From: Hetaerina americana | Taxonomy: Eukaryota; Arthropoda; Insecta; Odonata; Calopterygidae | Direction of reading: 5' to 3' | Assembly (NCBI GenBank): GCA_022747635.1 | Contig: JAKTNV010000006.1 | Location: forward strand, 66,719,590 to 66,783,589 | Length of the DNA: 64,000 nucleotides | Shown here: piece by piece, positions 58,379 through 64,000 of the stretch | Numbering within the stretch: position 1 is the first letter of the stretch | Layout of the letters: every line of letters starts with the position of its first letter | Program-made: the position numbers and the translations under genes | The notes under the pieces: generated by a model | What the model was told of the DNA's origin: nothing | The model's database searches: none | What the model saw: only the letters and a program-made list of their open reading frames with translations

Positions 58379-58431
<53 letters not shown>
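58379..58431. repeat. (TA)n microsatellite
   Basis: About 26 TA units immediately 3' of SINE B copy 3. Confidence 0.9.
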
Positions 58432-58435
<4 letters not shown>

Positions 58436-58649
58436 CACTTATATCTGCTTAAATAAATTTCTGTATTCGCGTTCTGACGATTGAATATTTTGGTATTTAT
58501 CTGAAGTTTCAATTATAAGGCGAAACGCGTCGTATTATTCATTTGTAACTCAGTAGAAAAGGACCAATTATAATTGTATGATACTTCAAATTTTCGGCGA
58601 AATTAAGCCTGAAACAGTTGTTATTGTAGAGTTAATGGATTATATTTCC

Positions 58650-59040
58650 AGGGGAATTGTGTAATCCACATTGAACTGTTCCAAGTAATGAACAATTGTT
58701 CCACTCGTGATTGCTTCGCAAAGACGCACTCCTTGTCCACGAATGCTACATGCAATTTTTGGTTAACTTTTATAACGGTTCTGTAAATCCCCCGGACAAT
58801 GTATGCTCTCTTAATTCCCGGTCCTTCATCCATGTAAATTTTCCAACGTATTGCCTCCATTTTTCCGTCTATGAGTATCTTTAGGGTTATCATCCGCGTA
58901 TATATTTTGGACGCATTGGTCTCATTCAATGGGACTCTTTCAAGGTTCGGTGCTACTGACCCCCTCCGTTCTCGTTTGCTTCGGTATCGTAATCAATACA
59001 TTTTTCTCGAAGCCTTCTGGTATTTTTCTATTTGTCTAGC
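58650..59040 (-). pseudogene. Decayed reverse-transcriptase fragment, second RTE/BovB-like family
   Basis: Minus-strand reading contains 'FEKNVLITIPKQTRTEG' (fingers motif), then 'NASKIYTRMITLKILIDGKM' and 'NQKLHVAFVDKECVF'. This order matches RTE/BovB-type RTs (LPKK, ...SKIL.RI...KME, ...NQKLYVAFVDFEKAF), with the first motif A Asp kept but the KAFD part lost. The wording differs clearly from the RTE-like family at 55011, so it is another lineage. Frames change between blocks, and no ends are defined. Confidence 0.5.
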
Positions 59041-61555
59041 CTGCCTTGATTACTTTCACCGAAATAGCTTTTAGCTTAGCTCCGAACATTTAGTAACACA
59101 TAGAGATAGTCTCTCCGTTAATTTTGATTGGAACTCTGAATTGGGAGCGGAATTTGAGCTTTAAAAACACTTCGCATACTCTACGCACACATTCAATATT
59201 CCATTAGGTATCGGTTTCAGCAGGTATCAGGCGATGGTAAACTCGCAGTCGAGTGCCTTTGGTGAGAGCTTTCAGTACATTCTCCTTGCACGGCCACGTT
59301 ATTGCTCAATCTGTGACTTCTTAGCGTCTCATCCACAATCTATTGAACCATTGTACTTCATCTAAGACCTTTCCAGCCGTGACAACTGGAAGCCAGACAT
59401 TTCCGCTATCTTAAAGTGATCTCATCTGTCTCAAGAGACTGCCGTGTGGTACGGATGGACAAATGATGGCAATGTTAATCCTGCTTACAATTAAGACTCG
59501 GGGAATATTTTTGAAATTGGTTAAAAGTTCAAAATTAAATGATCAAGTTTAATTTCAAAATTAAATTGTTTGAATTAATTTCAATTTTTACTTATTTTGA
59601 TATATTTTTATCTACTAAGCTGAGATAAAAGTAAAAATTTTCTGTTACATGGGTTTTGAAGGTGATATACGAGGTGCCTTCAAGTTCTAAGGTACCTCAA
59701 CTTTTCTCAGGACTTCAAGAATAAAAGTGAAGATGTGGCTGAGCTTAATAAACGCGAGCACTATTTATGAATAATTGGCATAGCTGCGCCGTGGAGTGGA
59801 CAGGGTTAGAATGGCTGCCACGAGAGGGAGAAACGTTTTCAATACGATATTTAATATCCAATATACTGGCGTTGTTTAGTCTACATTCATCGACAGCTTC
59901 GACGAGTTCGTAATGATTACTTTTATTCACTTGCGAGGTTTGGCACCCATCTAAATTCGTCATTACATGCGTTAAAATCCGGTGGTGATGAAATAGATGT
60001 GAAAAATTTGCATACATGAGTGCGACAGTTCCAAGAATGCGAGCGTCGTGTGACAACCAATGAAGCCTCGGCCATGGACTAGCCGGTTTTTCGAGTGGGT
60101 GAAAGAATCCTCTTCGGAAGTGTTTTCGGCGGCCATGGATCCACATCGTGAAAATATTTAAGTCTACAGTGAGCTTATGCTGAGAAGTAACAGCATTTTC
60201 TACTTTATGGTGACAGGAGCTGGTCATAAAAAAAATAGAGGCACTTAAAGGCATGTTTTTATATCGTGTTATCGTAAGTATCAGTGAACTAAAAACTAAA
60301 GCCATGTTTGGCGTTAAGTTAATATAAAATTATCTTACCACGGTACATTAGTCTAGGAAATCTAAGTTATTATTAAGTTAGCTGTGAATTTTGTTATTTC
60401 GCCCAAGGCCAGCGCAAAATCTCAGCATCACTATTGATTTTTGATTGGTGTAAAGTGATTTAAGAAAAGCAATAATACACTCTGCTGGTTTCACAGTGCC
60501 GCAAAATCGAGGTAGTCTCATCTCAGAAAGTTGAGTGAACAATTCCTGGTATCATTCGCCAATCTACAACTACTGTACTTTTAAAGCAACGAGTAGCATC
60601 GTGGTAGAGAATGCCATCTCCTACCGTAGTCACCGCGATCAACCGATTCTCAAGTGTTACCTGCAGTAATGTGTAAAGACGACCTTCTACCTGTGATGTT
60701 ATCCATTCTATTGACTGAATATACATTGAATAATTTCACAAGAAACTACCTAGAAGAAGCATTTTGTTTCAGATTATATGGATGCCTTCTACCCTACTGC
60801 CTAATTTGACTTCATTACTATGTGGGCTAAATTAATCGTTTAGGACTAATCGTCTAACGATGCATAGTGGATGTTACATTTAAGGTAACTGGATTAAAAA
60901 AAGTTTTTATTCGAAATTTTAACGCATTAGTCAACTATAAGTAAATTTTATTAATGCATTAGTTTAAAAATAATTGAAAAAATAAAGATGTAACCTAATT
61001 ATTTTTAAGGTTGATGTTCACGTTAAATATCTACTTGCTGGTGTATTTCATGACAATTTCTCCAAGTAACAGTTTATTCCCGTCAATCTTACTCGGGGCA
61101 ACAAAATGTTTTTAAACTTTTCGTAGCTCATTATAGAATATCATCAATAAAAGTAGAAAAGTACACATAAATACAAATATACGAATAACATCATTTACTT
61201 GATGACTTACATGTATCAAAGTGAACCACATCGTGTGAGACTACGAGTGAGATCATGTCATCTCATTTATATCTTATGAATACAAATATATAGCAGGAAT
61301 GATCATAGTAACATCCACTTGTTTTAGTAACAAGTATAAGAAACGACGCGAATTTTCATTTCCTGAGCTCGGAGAAATTTATGTTTCTTCATTACCAGCC
61401 TTTTAAGTATAAATATGCACTGACACCCAAATAGTATTTTTTTATTATGGATATTTAACTGTTTAAGTTAAGATTTGGTTGGTCCCAGACAGTAGAACGG
61501 TACAATGATACAGTTCTTTAACTGTCATTAGAAAACTCATCTGACATCCTACACT
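59041..61555. other. No recognisable gene; one unknown 186-codon ORF
   Basis: 59745-60305 (minus strand) is the longest open frame outside mobile elements that is not explained by base composition. It encodes a His/Ser-rich product with no recognised domain, signal peptide or transmembrane segment. No splice sites can be asserted. It could be a fragment of an unrecognised element. The rest of this interval is AT-rich and empty. Confidence 0.35.
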
Positions 61556-61559
61556 ATAA

Positions 61560-62480
61560 TGAACACTTCTTCAATTTCGAATACTTTCTTCCTCCCTTGA
61601 TACCGTTCAATGTGATTTTCATATCCCTAACCCTTCCCCGCTCGCATTACGTTCTCTCATCTACCATAGTCTTCAACATAAGTTCCCCAATTCAACGATC
61701 GCAATCCATCTTTCCCGCCTTCTTCGGATTTCTCTCTTTAATCGTCCCTCTTCAGCTTCCATATCTAGTACTTCCTCGTCTGTTTTCTTCTAGTCCATTT
61801 CACCTTTTCCTTTCTTCTCCACATCCAAATTAAAAAATCCTCTATTCTGCGCTTATCATCTTGCTTCAAAGACACCTTCCGAGCCATGCAAAACCACGCT
61901 TCATGTCAAAGCTTTAAAAAGATTTTTTTAAACATCCTTATACTAAGTCCTGATTAGGCTGTGGCCATTCGAAACCTGCCTTAATTGGTAGAATACCAAT
62001 TATAAAAATAATACTACCCTGTCATCCATTCCCTTCTCCCTGTGAAACCTTCTTTGCCTAAAGCAATCCTTCTCCATATACCCCTTCTTCTTTGACCATT
62101 TTGGTCCAAAACACTTCCGGGATTGGTAAAATGTTCAGCCCGCTCTATTTTTTTTATCTCTGATTCTGATATATATCTTAGCCTTTTTCTTTCTCTAAAA
62201 CCGCATAATATTTGTTTTAGTTGCCTTTATTCACATCCCATGCCTAATGCACTGAATTTGCAATGCACTTAGCAATGCTTGCAAGCCCTTGGCTGACTGG
62301 CAAATTGAAGCATGATCATCCTCAAACCTAACTTATTTTATGAATTATCTACCGTCTTTCACTTCTATTCCCCAGCCTCTTTTACCATTTCCTCAATGCA
62401 TACTTTGATAGGACGAGTGATAACGGACAACCCTGTCTGATATAAAACTCTTATTTTAGATATCTATCTCTTCCCAACAC
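61560..62480 (-). pseudogene. RTE-like LINE copy i, C-terminal half
   Basis: Minus strand continuing from the segment at 63584-64000. It covers motif B onward ('aggcagggttgtcc' region at 62430), the thumb ('atgggatgtgaataaagg', 'aaacaaatattatgcgg'), the 'gaaggtgtctttgaagcaag' block, 'ggaaaaggtgaaatgg' and 'atgttgaagactatgg', ending near 61560. A short plus-strand piece with the 3' terminal motif ('cgaaacctgccttaatt', 61958-61983) is embedded in it, flanked by possible 'atacta' duplications. Many stops and frameshifts. Confidence 0.75.
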
Positions 62481-63583
62481 GGGAAGTTTTTTGTTCTTAA
62501 TATACATTAATGACTTAAGCACACACGTTGGTAGCAATCTGAGGTTATTTGCTGACGACGCGGTGGTATACAGGGAAATAAGAAGCCAACTAGATCGCGA
62601 GCTACTCTCTAGAGACTTAGACAATATCTTGGAATGGTGCAATAAATGGGGATTAACACTTAATATAGATAAATGTGCAGTTTTGAAATTTTGGAACAAA
62701 GGAAGCGAGGAACAAGATATAAACTACAAAATAGAGGGTTCAGTATTAACTACGGCAAATCAAGTTAAATATTTGGGAGTTGTTCTAACACCACGCCTTT
62801 CATGGGGAGCACATATCAGGACAATATGCGGATCAGCTTTAAAGAAACTTGGCTTCATAAAACGGGTGGTGGGGAAATGTAATGAAAAAGTTAAAGAGAG
62901 GTGTTATTTTGCTCTAGTTAGACCTCATTTGGAATATGCCGCAAGTATTTGGGATCCTTGGGAGAAAATTTGAAAAAAAGAATTAGATAAAGTCCAGAGA
63001 AAATCCGCTAGATTTGTTAAAAATTGTTGTGATAAGAACACAAGTGTGACAGATCTCTCAGGGGATTTAGGCTGGGAACCACTTGAAGTGCGGAGAGAAC
63101 AAGCGAGGCTTAGACTTTTAGAAAGTTTCAGAACAAACGAGTTTAACTATGACACTGAAGGAATTATAATGGTCCCACACTACTTGGGTAGATCAGACCA
63201 CAAAGATAAACTAAGGGAGATAGATTCCAGGACAGATCGGTACAAATACTCATTATTTCCCCGAACAATCAGAAATCATAATAGTAAGAAACCGAAGTCA
63301 CTTTAGAAATATTGAAAACATTGAATTTACAAGTCGGAGCAAAGTGAAACACTGCAAAGCTGTTAGGTATACTCTCTGGTGCATGTGTATGTAAGATGTA
63401 GTTTGAGTGTTTGCATGTGTGTGAGGTGTAAGTGTTCATGCATGAATGCCATGTTTTTTTGTGGATGCATGATTTTGTGGTTATTGCATGCGGTTTTTTT
63501 TTCTTTTCTAAATTACGGGTGGTGTCCTAACACCCCCCGCCACACGCCCTTGCAGTGGCTTGCGGGGTATTAAGTAGAAGTAG
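62481..63583 (+). mobile_element. Jockey-like LINE fragment J1, nested in RTE copy i
   Basis: A 5'-truncated non-LTR element inserted into RTE copy i. The 5-bp word 'aacac' is duplicated at 62476-62480 and 63584-63588. Removing the insert restores 'ttcccaacacttcccatcc', which aligns without a gap to the reverse of the full RTE copy ('ttcctaacactgcccatcc'). The 3' UTR (63307-63583) has TG-rich words and ends 'ggcttgcggggtattaag' with no long poly(A). Confidence 0.8.
62484..63306 (+). pseudogene. Jockey-like reverse transcriptase, C-terminal part with one in-frame stop
   Basis: Begins inside the RT domain at 'GSFLFLIYINDLS' (end of motif B region), followed by motif C 'LRLFADDAVVYREI' with both Asp present. 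The next block, 'WCNKWGLTLNIDKCAVLKFW', is typical of jockey/CR1-group RTs, as are 'VKYLGVVLTPRLSWGAHI' and 'RCYFALVRPHLEYAASIWDP'. A single TGA at 62971-62973 interrupts the frame, which then continues as 'KKELDKVQRKSARFVKN' to the C-terminal 'RTDRYKYSLFPRTIRNHN' and a stop at 63304-63306. Only one stop and no frameshift over about 270 codons: a young but dead, severely 5'-truncated copy. Confidence 0.85.
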
Positions 63584-64000
63584 AACACTTCCCATCCGAA
63601 CTCTCCATCCCCCACTCATACCTGAGCAGTTTGAGACATTACAGGTTGCGGATTAGTCTCCTATCCCTCCAATCTGTTCCTATTTTCTGCAATATAGTCA
63701 TTAGTTTTCACCGATTCACTCTATCAAACGCCTTTCCGAAATCTACGAAACAGACAAATACGTCCTGATTGTATTCTACGGTCCTCTCTTTAGTGACCTC
63801 ATCACTGCTATGGCATAACGCATGTCTCTCCCCTTCCTCTCCATCCTCATGTTGATTATCTTGAGAAGTACTTAAGTTGCATTCAAAATCAAACTTATTG
63901 TTCTGCAGTTGTCTTTAAATTGCTGTTAACTTTCTGCCTCATAAATGCTACGAATCAGTCCTTAAACAATCTTCCTCCCACGTTTTCCTAAACCCTTAAG
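63584..64000 (-). pseudogene. RTE-like LINE copy i, reverse-transcriptase palm (cut by window end)
   Basis: Minus strand reads from the window edge ('GLGKRGRKIV.GLIRSIY' region) through motif A 'VFVCFVDFGKAFDRVN' (about 63770-63720; first Asp kept, EKAFD changed to GKAFD) to 'CLKLLRYEWGMESSDGK' at 63590. Part of the same copy as 61560-62480, split by the jockey-like insertion. About 90 bases near 63850-63950 are poorly conserved. Confidence 0.8.

Overview
This is a eukaryotic, probably arthropod (insect-like), intergenic or intronic window. I recognise no host protein-coding gene, rRNA or intact tRNA. The evidence is the AT-rich background with short random ORFs, the dense mobile-element relics, tRNA-derived SINEs, mariner sequences and an RTE-type non-LTR retrotransposon of the kind common in arthropod genomes. 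Species or order cannot be read from the sequence.

The centrepiece lies at 53.5-58.4 kb. A nearly complete RTE-like LINE (54717-58100) has one 990-codon endonuclease/reverse-transcriptase ORF and a 20-base poly(A) tail, and it sits inside a (TA)n microsatellite. Next to it is an internally deleted mariner with perfect 34-bp inverted termini (53878-54632). Two copies of one tRNA-derived SINE (SINE B) flank the group in opposite orientation. At least eight more decayed RTE segments are spread over both strands (1-325, 16577-17795, 17800-18350, 22480-23422, 27437-28995, 34400-34805, 38065-38580, 50665-51395, 61560-64000). Several carry younger insertions, so the order of events can be read: a SINE inside one, palindromic elements with 12-13 bp target duplications inside two others, and a jockey-like LINE fragment with a 5-bp duplication in the last.

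Other families are a jockey-like LINE (62481-63583 and three 3' stubs), a mariner transposase relic (47230-47495), and at least four tRNA-derived SINE types.

The most unusual signal is a family of short palindromic (fold-back) insertions at about 1.8, 13.2, 32.5, 37.2 and 39.0 kb. Their arms carry the ordered core of a type I hammerhead ribozyme: CTGANGA, a helix-II hairpin, GAAAC, a 2-3 bp helix III, and GTH. Related tail-only palindromes lie at 22.7 and 28.7 kb. Three of the seven insertions have 12-13 bp target-site duplications and a fourth has an 11-bp one. The core sequence diverges between copies, but the architecture and the compensating helix-II arms are kept. These look like relatives of the hammerhead-bearing Penelope-like elements or retrozymes, present as inverted dimers.

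The rest of the window (for example 2.3-5.6, 6.6-11.4, 23.4-27.4, 29-32.4, 35-37, 40.2-46.1 and 59-61.5 kb) shows no gene I can support. GC/CpG-rich patches at 15.5-16.0, 39.6-40.1 and 52.0-52.2 kb stand out from the AT-rich background. The first has CCAAT, GC-box and CACGTG motifs and could be a promoter.
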